Shown here: positions 1 to 8,579 of the stretch, piece after piece | Layout: each line of letters begins with the position of its first letter | Position numbering within the stretch: the stretch's first letter is position 1 | NCBI GenBank assembly: GCA_900167215.1 | Contig: FUZS01000005.1 | Coordinates: 1-64,000 of the forward strand | Length of the DNA: 64,000 nucleotides | Direction: 5' to 3' | Source: [Eubacterium] yurii | GTDB taxonomy: Bacteria > Bacillota > Clostridia > Peptostreptococcales > Filifactoraceae | Translations under genes and position numbers: made by a program | The notes under the pieces: generated by a model | Told to the model about the DNA's origin: nothing | Seen by the model: the letters and a program-made list of their open reading frames with translations, nothing else | The model's database searches: none

Positions 1-314
1 GTAGAATACGGCAAATCTATTGGAAACAGTGGAAGAGAGTATCTGCGAGATTCGAGAACCTAAAACGCTTGTGTAAAACTAAACAAAAGGCGTGGGAATG
101 GGCAAACTCAAGGCTTGGTTATTGGAGAGTGGCAGGAAGTTTTATACTATCAACAACCCTAACAAATGAATATCTCGTATCCCAAGGATATGATGACATA
201 TCTTTAAGATACGAGAGACTTCACTTGAACTATTGAACCGCCGTATACGAGAACCGTACGTACGGTGGTGTGAGAGGTCGGCTACTCAAATAATGGGTAG
301 CCTCCTACTCGATT
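1..314 (+). mobile_element. Group II intron, 3' end (truncated by window edge)
   Basis: After the maturase stop the sequence folds as intron domains V and VI. Domain V spans about 237-270: the arms ACCGCCGTA and TACGGTGGT pair with one G-U wobble, and an inner TACG/CGTA stem is followed by a CG bulge. Domain VI spans about 277-305, with GGCTAC/GTAGCC arms around an A-rich loop that would hold the branch point. The 3' splice site is probably near 312-314. The 5' part lies outside the window. The intron sits in intergenic sequence upstream of a convergent membrane-protein gene, so it interrupts no visible reading frame here. Confidence 0.85.
3..236 (+). CDS. ltrA-like: Group II intron reverse transcriptase/maturase, C-terminal fragment
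   Basis: An open frame enters from the left edge and ends at TGA 234-236. It contains IYWKQWKR, then RLGYWRVAGS and TNEYLVSQGY, ending in YERLHLNY. These are typical of the extreme C-terminus of bacterial group II intron proteins, after the RT and maturase (X) domains, which lie outside the window. The protein would splice the intron RNA and reverse-transcribe it during retrohoming. The stop directly abuts intron domain V, as expected for an ORF in domain IV. Whether the full protein is intact cannot be judged. Confidence 0.85.
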   Translation, partial: RIRQIYWKQWKRVSARFENLKRLCKTKQKAWEWANSRLGYWRVAGSFILSTTLTNEYLVSQGYDDISLRYERLHLNY

Positions 315-333
315 ATCAGAAAATTTCATATAC

Positions 334-819
334 CTAATCCAACTTGGTATTTCTCTTAGTAAATAAGTATATTATAGCTATAGGTGAAGTAGGTGGTATT
401 GCACCAAGAATCGCTATTAATATAGCAATAGACTTGTCAATTCTACTATAGAAGTTAAATAGGGCTTGCAATTGTATTATTATAAAAACTATCCAAAGCA
501 AAAATCCTATAAAAGGAATTCTGTCTATAATTAGAGGTGTAATTGCAAGGATTAATCCAAGTATATTTCCATTAATCTTTTGGACGCCTACAAAATTGAT
601 TCCACCGCTCATAATTCCTACCAAATACATATTGATAAAAGGAATCCAAGCCAAAGCGGCAATATCTTCATATCCGTTATTTTTTGCAAGTTCAAAAAGT
701 GCTATTGCGTTTAAAATGTGTAATGTCAGAAAAATTACAAAAGATACGAAAAAAATTAAAGAACCTAAAAAGGCAAGAGGTCTTACAAAACTGATAAAAT
801 TCCAAAGTGTATCCCACAT
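334..819 (-). CDS. Small multi-pass membrane protein, function unknown
   Basis: The 161-residue protein is almost entirely hydrophobic, with four or five predicted membrane segments (about residues 12-42, 52-70, 85-118, 130-153) and a short basic tail (TKRNTKLD). A loop rich in N, G, Y, E and D lies between segments 1 and 2. An AAGGG about 10 nt before the ATG is a weak ribosome site. I do not recognise the family; it resembles short membrane proteins annotated only as hypothetical. It is monocistronic, facing the intron end. Confidence 0.6.
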   Translation of the reverse strand: MWDTLWNFISFVRPLAFLGSLIFFVSFVIFLTLHILNAIALFELAKNNGYEDIAALAWIPFINMYLVGIMSGGINFVGVQKINGNILGLILAITPLIIDRIPFIGFLLWIVFIIIQLQALFNFYSRIDKSIAILIAILGAIPPTSPIAIIYLFTKRNTKLD

Positions 820-975
820 AATATCAACCCTTTCATAATATAAGAAATTAGTATCTGTACATTAATACCTATAAATAATATAACTATTCAAAAAGGAAGC
901 TTATATTAACATAAATGTAATATCAAGATTTAAATTACCATATTAATATTACATTTATGCCTTATTTATCTTAAA

Positions 976-2760
976 TTATATTTTTCTTGTATAATTTTCA
1001 AGCCATTTCTTTTCTTCGTCATTTAGATATGGAGACACTTTTTCATAAACTTTTTGGTGATAGTCGTTGAGTCTTTGTCTTTCTTCCTCAGACATTATAT
1101 CGACTTTTATAGCATCCAGGTCGAAAGGTACAAAGGTCATAACTTCAAAACGCATAAAATCGCCATAGTCATTTTGTTCGTCTTTTACTACAAGCAGTTC
1201 ATTTTCAAGTCTGATACCGTGAGAGTTTGCCACATAAATTCCGGGTTCATCAGTGATTATCATACCTTCTTCCAATTTATACAAGCCCATTTTTTCCTGT
1301 TGCCATCTCAGGCTCATTGGTCCCTCGTGTACGTTTAGTATATATCCTACGCCATGACCTGTACCGTGGTTGTAGTTAAGTCCTCTATCCCAAAAAGGCT
1401 TTCTTGCAAGAATATCGAGGTTAGAACCTGACATTCCGTACATAAACTTTGCACTTGCAAGACTTAGATTTGATATTGCAACAATTGTAAAATGTTCTTT
1501 TATTTCATCGCTGACATCTCCAAGAGCATAGGTTCTTGTAATGTCAGTAGTACCCTCAAAGTAATGTGCGCCTGTATCTGTCATAAACAGGCTTCCTTTT
1601 TCCAAAAAGGCGCAATTGTCCTTATCTGCACTATAGTGGATTATTGCACCGTTTGAGCCAAATGCAGATATAGGAGAAAAGCTTGGCATAATATAGCTTG
1701 GGTTTTGCTTTCTGAATTCATCCAACTTGTCACTTGCATCCACTTCAGAGATTTTTAGCTTTCCTACATTTTCTTTCAGGTATTTCATAAATTTTACATG
1801 AGCAACAGCATCAAAAAGCTGAGCTTTTCTTTGGTTTTCTATCTCAGTATTGTTCTTCATAGATTTGAGTATAGAAGATGGATTTAGAGAGTCTATTTTT
1901 TTGATATTTTTATCTATATTGCAAAATAGAGCATAGTTTATTTTAGTCTTATCTAATAAAATCACTTCATCTGAGCTGATTTTTTTGACATCCTCGTAAA
2001 TTTGGTTATATTCTTTAAATTCAAGTCCGCAATCTTGCAAATTCTTAGCTATTTCATCAGAAAATTTGGCTTTATCAGTATATAGATTCACCTTGTCCAT
2101 AGTGATTACAGCGTATGAAAGCACAACGGGGCAGTATGCAACGTCATCTCCACGCACATTGAGTATATAGCTGATGTCATCCAAAGTGGTAAGAATGTGA
2201 TAAGTTGCTCCCTTTTGTTTCATTGCCTCCCTTATCTTTGAAAGTTTGCTTCTTGTATCTTCACCGCAGTATTTTAAATCAAGTGCAAAGACTTTTTTAT
2301 CAGAAAGTGGAGCTCTTTCTTGCCAAATCTTATCTACCAAATCATAATCATAGATTATCTTGCAGTCTTTTTTTAGTAATAATTCAAATACCTCGCCTTG
2401 GACGGCAGGTACTACTCTACCGTCAAATCCTACATTTTGTCCTTCTTTTATATTTGATTTTACATATTCTACTATTGTAGGTACGTCCTTTTCTCCTGTT
2501 TTCATCAGCTTGACTTCACTGCCCTTGAGCTGGATATCAGCCTGCAAAAAATATCTGCCGTCAGTCCAAAGAAGTGCCTTATCCTTTGTGATAAGAGCTG
2601 TACCGGCTGAGCCTGTAAAGCCTGTAATATATTCTCTTGATTTGAAATAATCTCCTACATATTCACTTTGGTGAAAATCCTCTGACGGTATCATATAAAA
2701 GTCTATATTTTTTTCAGCCATTAATTTTCTAAGTTTTGCAATTCTTTCGTTGACAGTCAT
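976..2760 (-). CDS. pepP-like: Aminopeptidase P family (Xaa-Pro aminopeptidase), M24B
   Basis: This 594-residue cytosolic metallopeptidase removes the N-terminal residue before proline. Two creatinase-like N-terminal domains (about 1-310) precede the pita-bread catalytic domain. The dinuclear metal ligands are visible: D395 and D406 (MTDTG, TTDITR), H469 (GTGHGVG), E505 (TDEPGIY) and E519 (RLENE). H465 and H478 fit the substrate-binding histidines. The length matches the long three-domain form found in Clostridia and eukaryotes. The start is supported by GGGGGAG about 5 nt upstream. It stands alone, with over 1 kb of gene-poor DNA behind it. It probably serves peptide catabolism in an amino-acid fermenter. 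Confidence 0.93.
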   Translation of the reverse strand: MTVNERIAKLRKLMAEKNIDFYMIPSEDFHQSEYVGDYFKSREYITGFTGSAGTALITKDKALLWTDGRYFLQADIQLKGSEVKLMKTGEKDVPTIVEYVKSNIKEGQNVGFDGRVVPAVQGEVFELLLKKDCKIIYDYDLVDKIWQERAPLSDKKVFALDLKYCGEDTRSKLSKIREAMKQKGATYHILTTLDDISYILNVRGDDVAYCPVVLSYAVITMDKVNLYTDKAKFSDEIAKNLQDCGLEFKEYNQIYEDVKKISSDEVILLDKTKINYALFCNIDKNIKKIDSLNPSSILKSMKNNTEIENQRKAQLFDAVAHVKFMKYLKENVGKLKISEVDASDKLDEFRKQNPSYIMPSFSPISAFGSNGAIIHYSADKDNCAFLEKGSLFMTDTGAHYFEGTTDITRTYALGDVSDEIKEHFTIVAISNLSLASAKFMYGMSGSNLDILARKPFWDRGLNYNHGTGHGVGYILNVHEGPMSLRWQQEKMGLYKLEEGMIITDEPGIYVANSHGIRLENELLVVKDEQNDYGDFMRFEVMTFVPFDLDAIKVDIMSEEERQRLNDYHQKVYEKVSPYLNDEEKKWLENYTRKI

Positions 2761-3473
2761 AACTCCCCCTAAGTATAAGCATACTAAAAACCTGTTAAAA
2801 ACAATAAAAAATCTATCCTAAAAAGCCATAAAGACAGAGTATTATAGTATAAAAGACATCAAACTTTTCTCTTAGAATAAAATAAAGCTACAATGCTTCA
2901 AGTTATATACTATTCCAAAATAAAGTAAATAATATAGTTTAACTTAGATTGTAGAGATATAAAAATATCACTTTGGATTAGTTGCATTAGCTATATTATA
3001 TAAAAAGTAAAACAGTTCTCTCAAAATAAGTTGCTATAGCTTTTTTATACTAATATTTATTTGAATAATGTAAAAATCTTTGATTATCTCTTAATTATAC
3101 TTATATTAAGAATAAAGATGTCCATTTTTTTATTAAGTCTTAGTATAATGAGATTTTTTGCCAAATATGTTTAGGCTAAGTCTTGTAAAAGGTGATTAGT
3201 ATTAATTTATATAAATGATAAAAAGCAAAATAGTGTTATTTGATATAAATACACGCTTTTAAAAGTATACTTCAATTTGGAAAAATTTTCAACAAAATAA
3301 AAGGACCTGGATGACCAAGTCCTATTTTAATAATTTGCATACTATAGTTTTCAAGAATTATAAGAAATACAGCTTTATTATCTTATAATGCAAGTAAGTT
3401 AGTAATAAATAGATAAGCTCATATTGAACTTAATATTATGGAAGCGACATTTTGTTATAAAATACTTTTTGAA
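2761..3473. other. Gene-poor AT-rich stretch
   Basis: No convincing reading frame. A possible long, decayed dispersed element lies between about 2775 (ATACTAAAAACCTG) and 3202 (GGTGATTAGTATTAA), since both ends match the termini of repeat family A, but the interior is not recognisable. A hairpin near 3300 is listed separately. Confidence 0.4.
3296..3330 (-). terminator. Hairpin terminator downstream of the 27-aa ORF
   Basis: AGGACCTGG and CCAAGTCCT pair with one C-A mismatch around an ATGA loop. Read on the minus strand it is followed by TTTTATTTT. It is about 145 nt past the stop of the small minus-strand ORF and would end that transcript. Confidence 0.55.
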
Positions 3474-3557
3474 CTATCTACACACAACTTCAAAAAAGAT
3501 AGCAGATATGAAATAGAGTATCACTCCAGATAAGAAAATAAAAATATTTTTTTTCAT
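3474..3557 (-). CDS. 27-aa hydrophobic peptide (possible small toxin or regulator)
   Basis: A very short ORF has an excellent ribosome site (GGAGGTG, 5 nt before ATG). The peptide begins MKKN, continues as one hydrophobic stretch (IFIFLSGVILYFISAIFF) and ends EVVCR: one membrane helix flanked by charges. A TATAAT-like box about 85 nt upstream near 3645 and the downstream hairpin near 3310 outline a transcript of about 330 nt with long UTRs. That layout is typical of type I toxins or small membrane regulators. No homologue is recognised; the function is open. Confidence 0.5.
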   Translation of the reverse strand: MKKNIFIFLSGVILYFISAIFFEVVCR

Positions 3558-3691
3558 AAATAACACCTCCGAAATGTAGAACAATAAAATTAACAGCTAC
3601 AATGTGAAGTTAAGTTATATTTTTGTACATAGAGTTTTAAATTATGAAATTATATAATGAATAACATTTAAATAACACTTAAAAGAGATTT

Positions 3692-3812
3692 TTAATACTA
3701 ATCACCATTTATAATGCCAAGAATTCTATTTTACTAAATTACATGTTTTTCATATTATCAATAATTTTAATGAACTGGAATTACATGGCTTTTTGATAGG
3801 TTTTTAGTATAA
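3692..3812 (+). repeat. Dispersed element, family A (copy A1)
   Basis: The element begins TTAATACTAATCACC, continues TTATAATGCCAAG, and ends TTTTTGATAGG then TTTTTAGTATAA. The same end sequences with varied interiors recur at 27048, 29948, 30541, 31028, 49824 and 62050, in both orientations. Both ends carry ATACTA, outward-facing, like short terminal inverted repeats. Confidence 0.65.
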
Positions 3813-3888
3813 CATAATAATTATAAGGTCTTGCTATGATTTAATTATAAATTGTTTTTATGATTTTGTCAATAAGAGTAAATAAGAA

Positions 3889-3926
3889 AAGAACTGTAAA
3901 AATGAAATTTCATCCTTACAGTTCTT
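3889..3926. terminator. Bidirectional hairpin terminator
   Basis: AAGAACTGTAA and TTACAGTTCTT pair perfectly around a 16-nt loop and are flanked by A-rich and T-rich tracts. It lies just beyond the stop of the minus-strand transglycosylase and would terminate it. Confidence 0.75.
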
Positions 3927-3950
3927 CTATTTTTTATAATTTTTTAAACA

Positions 3951-4727
3951 TTATTTCATAGCATTTACTATATTTTGTCTTCTTTTTAAAACACTGTTTG
4001 CATATTTTGTATTGTAGTTGCCTCTTTTAACATTGCCTGAACCCCAGTTGTATGCTGTAAGTGCCAATGTAGTATCTCCAAACATCTTGAAGTTGCCTGA
4101 AAGCTCATATACTCCTGATTTTATGTTCTTGTCTATATCATATACTTCGTCCATTGTTATCCCGATGTATGGGAATGTTGTATGATATAGTTGCATCAGT
4201 CCGTATGATCCTTGGTATGTTGTATATTGATTAAATGTACTTTCCTGTTCCATTACTGCAAAGACCATATAAGGGTCAACCCCGTAAACTTTAGTATACT
4301 TCATAACGCTGTTGTATATCTTTGTGGCATTTGCCTTTGATAGCGAGCCATTTTTGCTCATCATATAGTAAATCATGTTATTAGCGTTTTTTGAAAGTAC
4401 AGGACTTACTGCAGTATCTTTTTTTGCAGTAGTTGGTGTAACTTTTTTTGCTACAGGTGCAGATGATTGAGGAGCTTGTACTTCAGGTTCTTCCACAACA
4501 TCTGTAAGCATAGCGGCAATTGCCGAATCCATAGAATCTATTTGAGAATCTCCACCAAATTCAAACATATCATTTTTTTTACCACCCAAATCTTCATTGC
4601 TTTCAGCAATATCTGATTGACCAGCCACTAAATTTTGTACCGGTGTCTCGTCAGCCATTGATAAGGTAGGTAGAGATACAATAACGGCACTTAAAAAAAT
4701 TACAAACAGTTTTTTAAGCTTTATCAT
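3951..4727 (-). CDS. Secreted lytic transglycosylase (SLT domain)
   Basis: The protein cleaves the glycan strand of peptidoglycan to a 1,6-anhydro product. It has an N-terminal signal peptide (residues 1-25, SLPTLSMA then DE), a low-complexity linker rich in E, P, A and T (about 30-110), and a C-terminal SLT domain of the Slt70/MltC type (about 135-258). The catalytic glutamate is E162 in the EQESTF motif, followed by GSYGLMQL and a late ALTAYNWG. At 258 residues it is compact. GGAGG 7 nt before the ATG supports the start. Monocistronic; the AT-rich upstream region has no clear neighbour. It probably acts in wall remodelling. Confidence 0.9.
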   Translation of the reverse strand: MIKLKKLFVIFLSAVIVSLPTLSMADETPVQNLVAGQSDIAESNEDLGGKKNDMFEFGGDSQIDSMDSAIAAMLTDVVEEPEVQAPQSSAPVAKKVTPTTAKKDTAVSPVLSKNANNMIYYMMSKNGSLSKANATKIYNSVMKYTKVYGVDPYMVFAVMEQESTFNQYTTYQGSYGLMQLYHTTFPYIGITMDEVYDIDKNIKSGVYELSGNFKMFGDTTLALTAYNWGSGNVKRGNYNTKYANSVLKRRQNIVNAMK

Positions 4728-5052
4728 ATTTCCTCCGTATAAATTAAGATAAATATTGATTTCAATATTTTAAAAATAAAATTACAATTTGTAACAATTA
4801 TACTACAATTTTTTACAAATTGCAACTATTTTATTTGAAATGCTTGTAAATGTGTAAATAGTCAAACTTTGTAGCTATGACATAATCAAGATTTACAGCA
4901 TTATAAAATAAAATCTATAATAATATTTCGGTTACAAAATTAAAAAATTAAATGTAATTTTTAAAATTGTAACATTAAATATCATCTTTTAAAAACTTGA
5001 CTAATGTTATATAATAGAAAAATAAATTTAAAAAGCTAAATCGGAGAAGATT

Positions 5053-5850
5053 ATGTTTGAAGATAAATTGATAGTTGTAAGAGGCGCAGGAGATATAGCA
5101 AGCGGTACGATAAACAGGCTTTTTAAGTGCAAGTTCAAGATACTTTGCCTGGAAAGTAAAACTCCGTCGTCTATAAGACGTACTGTATCTTACAGTGAAT
5201 GTGTCTATGATAATAAATGTACCATAGAAGACGCTACAGCAGTGTTGGTTAGCAATGTTGAAGAGATGAAAGAGGCTCATAAGAATAATCTCATACCTGT
5301 AATGGTGGATGAAAACTGCGATATTTTGAGACAGATAAAGGCAGATGTGCTTATAGATGCTATAATTGCCAAGAGAAATCTCGGCACAAATAAGTCTATG
5401 GCAAAGCTTACTATTGCTCTTGGGCCCGGATTTGAGGCTGGAAAAGACGTGGATTTTGTAATAGAAACTATGCGTGGACATAACTTGGGCAGAGTTATAA
5501 AAGAAGGTACAGCTCTGCCAAATACAGGTGTACCCGGTCTTATAGCAGGTAGGAGCGGTGAAAGGGTAATACACGCACCTGTATCTGGAGTCATAAAAAA
5601 TATAGCTAAAATTGGCGATATAGTAAAAAAAGATGACATTATAGCCAAAATAGATGATGTAGATGTCATTGCAAGTATAGACGGCTTGCTCCGTGGACTT
5701 ATCAGAGATTCTTATAAGGTAAGAAAGGGGCTTAAGATTGCAGACATTGATCCGAGATATGAAGAGTATGAAAATTGCTTTACAATATCAGACAAGGCAA
5801 GAACTATATCTGGCGGAGTATTAGAGGCGATTTTAAGTAATATATGGTAA
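5053..5850 (+). CDS. yqeB: YqeB / EF2563-type selenium-dependent molybdenum hydroxylase accessory protein
   Basis: The 265-residue protein starts with a nucleotide-binding-like VVRGAGDIASG loop (residues 8-18). Its C-terminal third looks like a biotinyl/lipoyl barrel (HAPVSGVIKN ... GDIVKKDDII, about 175-225). This pairing is characteristic of the EF2563/YqeB family, linked by phylogenetic profiling to selenium-dependent molybdenum hydroxylases such as xanthine dehydrogenase. The exact chemistry is not settled. Here it stands alone: no hydroxylase, mocA-like or selD gene is adjacent. The start has a weak GGAGA ribosome site. The family call is confident; the role is inferred. Confidence 0.85.
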   Translation: MFEDKLIVVRGAGDIASGTINRLFKCKFKILCLESKTPSSIRRTVSYSECVYDNKCTIEDATAVLVSNVEEMKEAHKNNLIPVMVDENCDILRQIKADVLIDAIIAKRNLGTNKSMAKLTIALGPGFEAGKDVDFVIETMRGHNLGRVIKEGTALPNTGVPGLIAGRSGERVIHAPVSGVIKNIAKIGDIVKKDDIIAKIDDVDVIASIDGLLRGLIRDSYKVRKGLKIADIDPRYEEYENCFTISDKARTISGGVLEAILSNIW

Positions 5851-5872
5851 TTTTCTAAAGATGAAAATTAAT

Positions 5873-5998
5873 AATAAAATCTAATAAAATGATGGATAAT
5901 CTTTTTCACTGCATTTATAATAAAGTCATAAATCATATGCTACTTTTGTAAATCATTAATGAAAATTATCCATAGAATTAGATAGATAATAGTATAAG
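5873..5998 (+). repeat. Dispersed element, family B (copy B1)
   Basis: The left end AAAATCTAATAAAATGATGGATAA is imperfectly inverted at the right end (TTATCCATAG ... ATAATAGTATAAG), giving terminal inverted repeats of about 30 bp. The interior CATTTATAATAAAGTCATAAATCAT is shared with copies at 7820, 53155 and 59641 (reverse). Confidence 0.7.
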
Positions 5999-6019
5999 TT
6001 AAACATTAAGGAGAGATAA

Positions 6020-7807
6020 ATGGATTTTAAGAAAATCATCAAAGTAATCCCTTTGATAATGGGCTTGTTGATAATACCTGTATCCATGAGGATGATTAAG
6101 ATAGACATTCCTTTTGAGGTACAGCTCCACTGGAAGGGTGTTTCTACTGAATATGACATTTTCGGTTATTACAGGTCTATACTTTTGATAATAAATGCTG
6201 TTATAACTTCTGTTATATTATTTTTTTCCTTTACAAGTGATACTTTCATTAGGGTAAAAAAATTAAAGCCTGTATTTATAGCTTTTGGAATATTAGTGCT
6301 TTTTAGTATTTTATCTACATTTTTTGGAGGAAATACCGTTATTTCGTATGGAGGAGCGCCTACAAGATATGAGGGACTCTACAGCTTTATAGGATACTAC
6401 TTTTTGTTTTTATATGCTGTAACTTTGGACTATGATGACAAGACTCAACATATTATAATAATAGCACTTGCTGTTTTTACCGTTGCTTGTAGTATAGTGG
6501 GATTTTTCCAATATATAGGAAAAGATTTATTCTTAACTCCTACAGGAGCTATGTACTATATACCTGATTCGCTAAAGCAGTTTAGGGAATCTATGAGCAC
6601 TACTCAGTTTTCGTTCAGCACCATGTATATATTCAACAGTCATTATAACTATTCGTCATTTTTGATGGGTATATTATCTTCATTTTGGATAGTATATACA
6701 ATAGTTTCAGCTGAGAGATTTTACAAGATTTTATCTGCCGTTATGACTGTTTTATCCATACTAATGTTGCTGGGAACAAATGGACGCTCAGGTATAGTGG
6801 CTCTTTTTATAACTGTAGTTTTTATGATAGTTATATTTTTTAGCGACATAAGAAAAAACAAGGTATTAAGTATAGCTATACTTGCTGTATTGCTTATTTT
6901 TATTGCTGTTGCCGTAAAATTAGGTATGATGTCGAGAATTACGGATTTGTTTGCTGATATACAAAAGGTAGGAAAGACATCTTCTCAAGACGATAATTAT
7001 ATAAGAAGTCAGATTCCACTTAAAAATATCACAACTACAGACAACAGCTATACTATTGAATATGATACATTCACACTTAAGTTTGACAAGTCTGATTCGC
7101 AGTTTTTTGATGAAAATAATAAACTTGTAGAATTTACTACACCTACTCAAGGACAAATAGTATTTTCCGATCCTAAATATGCTGATGTAAGAATATCAGT
7201 AGTACAAAGGAGAAGTAACACTGACTTGGAAAAGACAAATATGTACCATGAGGTTAAAGTAAGAGGTATATTGTTCAATTTTGACATCAGTGATAAAGTG
7301 ACTTTGGTCAATCATATGGGACTGCCTATCTATCCGGAAAAGGCGACAAGAATAGGTTTTAAGGGAATGGAAAAACTTGGCTCAGGAAGAGGTTTTATCA
7401 CTGCTTCCACTATTCCGTTGATACTCAAATCTCCGATAATAGGATATGGACCTGATTCATTCTTGCAAGTGTTTAACCAGGATGATATCTATACCAAGAT
7501 GTATGTATATGGAAATCCAAGTGAGCTTGTGGATAAGCCTCATAATTTATATCTGCTTTTCGCTATAAATTTTGGCTTGTTGGGACTTGTAGCCTTTTTG
7601 TTCATTGTCATCTATCTCTTGGTTAAAGCTAAAAAAAGATATAAAGATGAAAGTCTTTCTAAAGAAGCTCTTTATGTAGCGTCAATAGCAGCTGTAGTTG
7701 CTTATATGGGCGGAGGGCTTTTCAATGACTCTACTTCATCAGTATCGCCTATATTTTGGGTTTTGCTTGGAGTGGCAATGTCAAAAATAGGAATAAAAGA
7801 GGATTAG
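6020..7807 (+). CDS. O-antigen ligase / Wzy-like polytopic membrane protein
   Basis: The 595-residue protein has about 10-12 membrane segments and a large hydrophilic loop (about residues 305-465) before the last helices. The Wzy_C-type signature lies around LGTNGRSGIVAL (about 252-263), with GYGPDSFLQ and PHNLYLL in and after the loop, as in O-antigen ligases and polymerases that join lipid-linked glycans outside the membrane. RBS AAGGAG precedes the ATG. No glycosyltransferase or flippase lies nearby, so the substrate is unknown; teichoic-acid or S-layer glycan attachment are possibilities. It sits between two family B elements. Confidence 0.85.
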   Translation: MDFKKIIKVIPLIMGLLIIPVSMRMIKIDIPFEVQLHWKGVSTEYDIFGYYRSILLIINAVITSVILFFSFTSDTFIRVKKLKPVFIAFGILVLFSILSTFFGGNTVISYGGAPTRYEGLYSFIGYYFLFLYAVTLDYDDKTQHIIIIALAVFTVACSIVGFFQYIGKDLFLTPTGAMYYIPDSLKQFRESMSTTQFSFSTMYIFNSHYNYSSFLMGILSSFWIVYTIVSAERFYKILSAVMTVLSILMLLGTNGRSGIVALFITVVFMIVIFFSDIRKNKVLSIAILAVLLIFIAVAVKLGMMSRITDLFADIQKVGKTSSQDDNYIRSQIPLKNITTTDNSYTIEYDTFTLKFDKSDSQFFDENNKLVEFTTPTQGQIVFSDPKYADVRISVVQRRSNTDLEKTNMYHEVKVRGILFNFDISDKVTLVNHMGLPIYPEKATRIGFKGMEKLGSGRGFITASTIPLILKSPIIGYGPDSFLQVFNQDDIYTKMYVYGNPSELVDKPHNLYLLFAINFGLLGLVAFLFIVIYLLVKAKKRYKDESLSKEALYVASIAAVVAYMGGGLFNDSTSSVSPIFWVLLGVAMSKIGIKED

Positions 7808-7819
7808 TATAATATAAAT

Positions 7820-7948
7820 AATGCTAAAATCTAATAAAATAATGGATAAATAACTTTCAGTGCATTTATATAAAGTAACAAATCATATACTATTTAAAAA
7901 AGCTATTGATGAAGATTATCCATAGATTAAATAGATATTAGTATAAGT
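7820..7948 (+). repeat. Dispersed element, family B (copy B2)
   Basis: Close match to B1: starts ATGCTAAAATCTAATAAAAT, has TGGATAA, CAGTGCATTTAT, CAAATCATATACTATT, TTATCCATAGATTAAATAG and ends TTAGTATAAG. B1 and B2 flank the O-antigen-ligase gene in the same orientation. Confidence 0.75.
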
Positions 7949-7957
7949 ATAATATAC

Positions 7958-8011
7958 AAAAAAAGAGACTGTTAAAGAATAAAATTTTAATCTTTACAGC
8001 CTCTTTTTTTA
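7958..8011 (+). terminator. Hairpin terminator after the ligase-like gene
   Basis: AAAGAG-CTGT-AAAG pairs with CTTT-CAG-CTCTTT, followed by a T run. It is about 150 nt after the stop, beyond element B2. Confidence 0.65.
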
Positions 8012-8019
8012 TGATTTTC

Positions 8020-8115
8020 AGATTCATGAGTAGACGACGTACCTTCTATACTTAAGTGTCTAATGTAGGCACGTAGCGAGCCTCTTCTACTTCATAAAAC
8101 CTGACTTACCCGCTT
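8020..8115. other. GC-richer 95-bp patch of unknown origin
   Basis: Composition jumps here (GTAGACGACGTACC ... GGCACGTAGCGAGCC ... CTGACTTACCCGC) relative to the AT-rich flanks. It encodes no credible ORF: a plus-strand ATG gives only nine codons and the minus strand gives a short open tail. It could be a relic of an inserted sequence or part of an RNA. Confidence 0.3.
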
Positions 8116-8304
8116 TTTTATATAAGAATTAATTATTTTTAGTTTGAACATAGAGAATTGCAAAATATCTATTGCAATTTAAACTATTTCATATTTCAAT
8201 TGTACAACTTATAAGTATATTTTTCAAGTGTATTTACAAGAAAAAATTTATTACTGCCTTGTAAAAAAATTGATATATCTATGAATTGAAGATTAATACA
8301 TACT

Positions 8305-8332
8305 TTATCAAATCTACAATTTATGTTATAAT
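8305..8332 (+). promoter_or_regulatory. Toxin 1 promoter (extended -10)
   Basis: TTATCA, 16 nt, then TGTTATAAT (TATAAT at 8327-8332, with TG extension). Transcription would start near 8340 at AGAGATAG. An equivalent promoter lies 387 bp downstream (TATAAT at 8714-8719). Confidence 0.6.
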
Positions 8333-8394
8333 AATTTTTAAGAGATAGTATACAGCTGGTTTGCTCCAATCCATATAGATTGGGGGTGATGAGT

Positions 8395-8487
8395 ATGAGT
8401 ATATTCGAAATTATAACTATAGTTCTGATGACTATAGATATAGTCATACAAGTCATAGCCCTTTTTCTGAACAATAAGAAAAATTAG
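8395..8487 (+). CDS. Holin-like toxin peptide 1 (type I toxin, TxpA/BsrG-like)
   Basis: This 30-residue peptide begins MSIFEIITIV, has one hydrophobic helix and ends FLNNKKN. The start M-S/T-x-Y/F-E, a single helix and a short basic tail match the putative holin-like toxin family that includes Bacillus TxpA and BsrG, which damage or depolarise the membrane. The ribosome site GGGGGTG (8382-8388) is 6 nt before the chosen ATG; an ATG two codons upstream is too close. A small hairpin (CCAATC 8366-8371 with GATTGG 8378-8383) overlaps this site and could limit translation. Function is inferred from size, sequence style and the convergent antisense promoter. Confidence 0.75.
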   Translation: MSIFEIITIVLMTIDIVIQVIALFLNNKKN

Positions 8488-8492
8488 GCACG

Positions 8493-8526
8493 AAAAAACC
8501 ACTGTATTGCTACTACAGTGGTTTTA
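8493..8526. terminator. Bidirectional terminator shared by toxin 1 and antisense RNA 1
   Basis: AAAACCACTGTA and TACAGTGGTTTT form a perfect 12-bp stem with a 7-nt loop, flanked by A and T runs on both sides. The two convergent transcripts would overlap across this stem. Confidence 0.8.
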
Positions 8527-8579
8527 AAATAACTTAAACCAATGGGAGCAAACCAATATGGTTTACTATCTCTTTTAAT
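8493..8579 (-). ncRNA. Putative antisense RNA 1 (antitoxin of toxin 1)
   Basis: A minus-strand promoter TTGAAA (plus 8609-8614), 17 nt, TATAAT (plus 8586-8591) points into the unit, and the shared hairpin would end the transcript after about 85 nt. Overlap with the toxin mRNA is at the 3' end, as in txpA/RatA. The 5' segment AGAGATAGTA...GGTTTGCTCC also occurs in the toxin leader in the same sense. No transcript evidence is available. Confidence 0.55.

Noticed and set aside
4975-5574. Minus-strand 199-codon frame
   Set aside because: Opposite yqeB, Cys/Tyr/Phe-rich with no motif and no ribosome site; a shadow of the real gene.
8196-8474. Minus-strand 92-codon frame and its repeat at 8595-8861
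   Set aside because: It is the complement of the toxin ORF and leader, has no ribosome site, and is duplicated only because the unit is duplicated.
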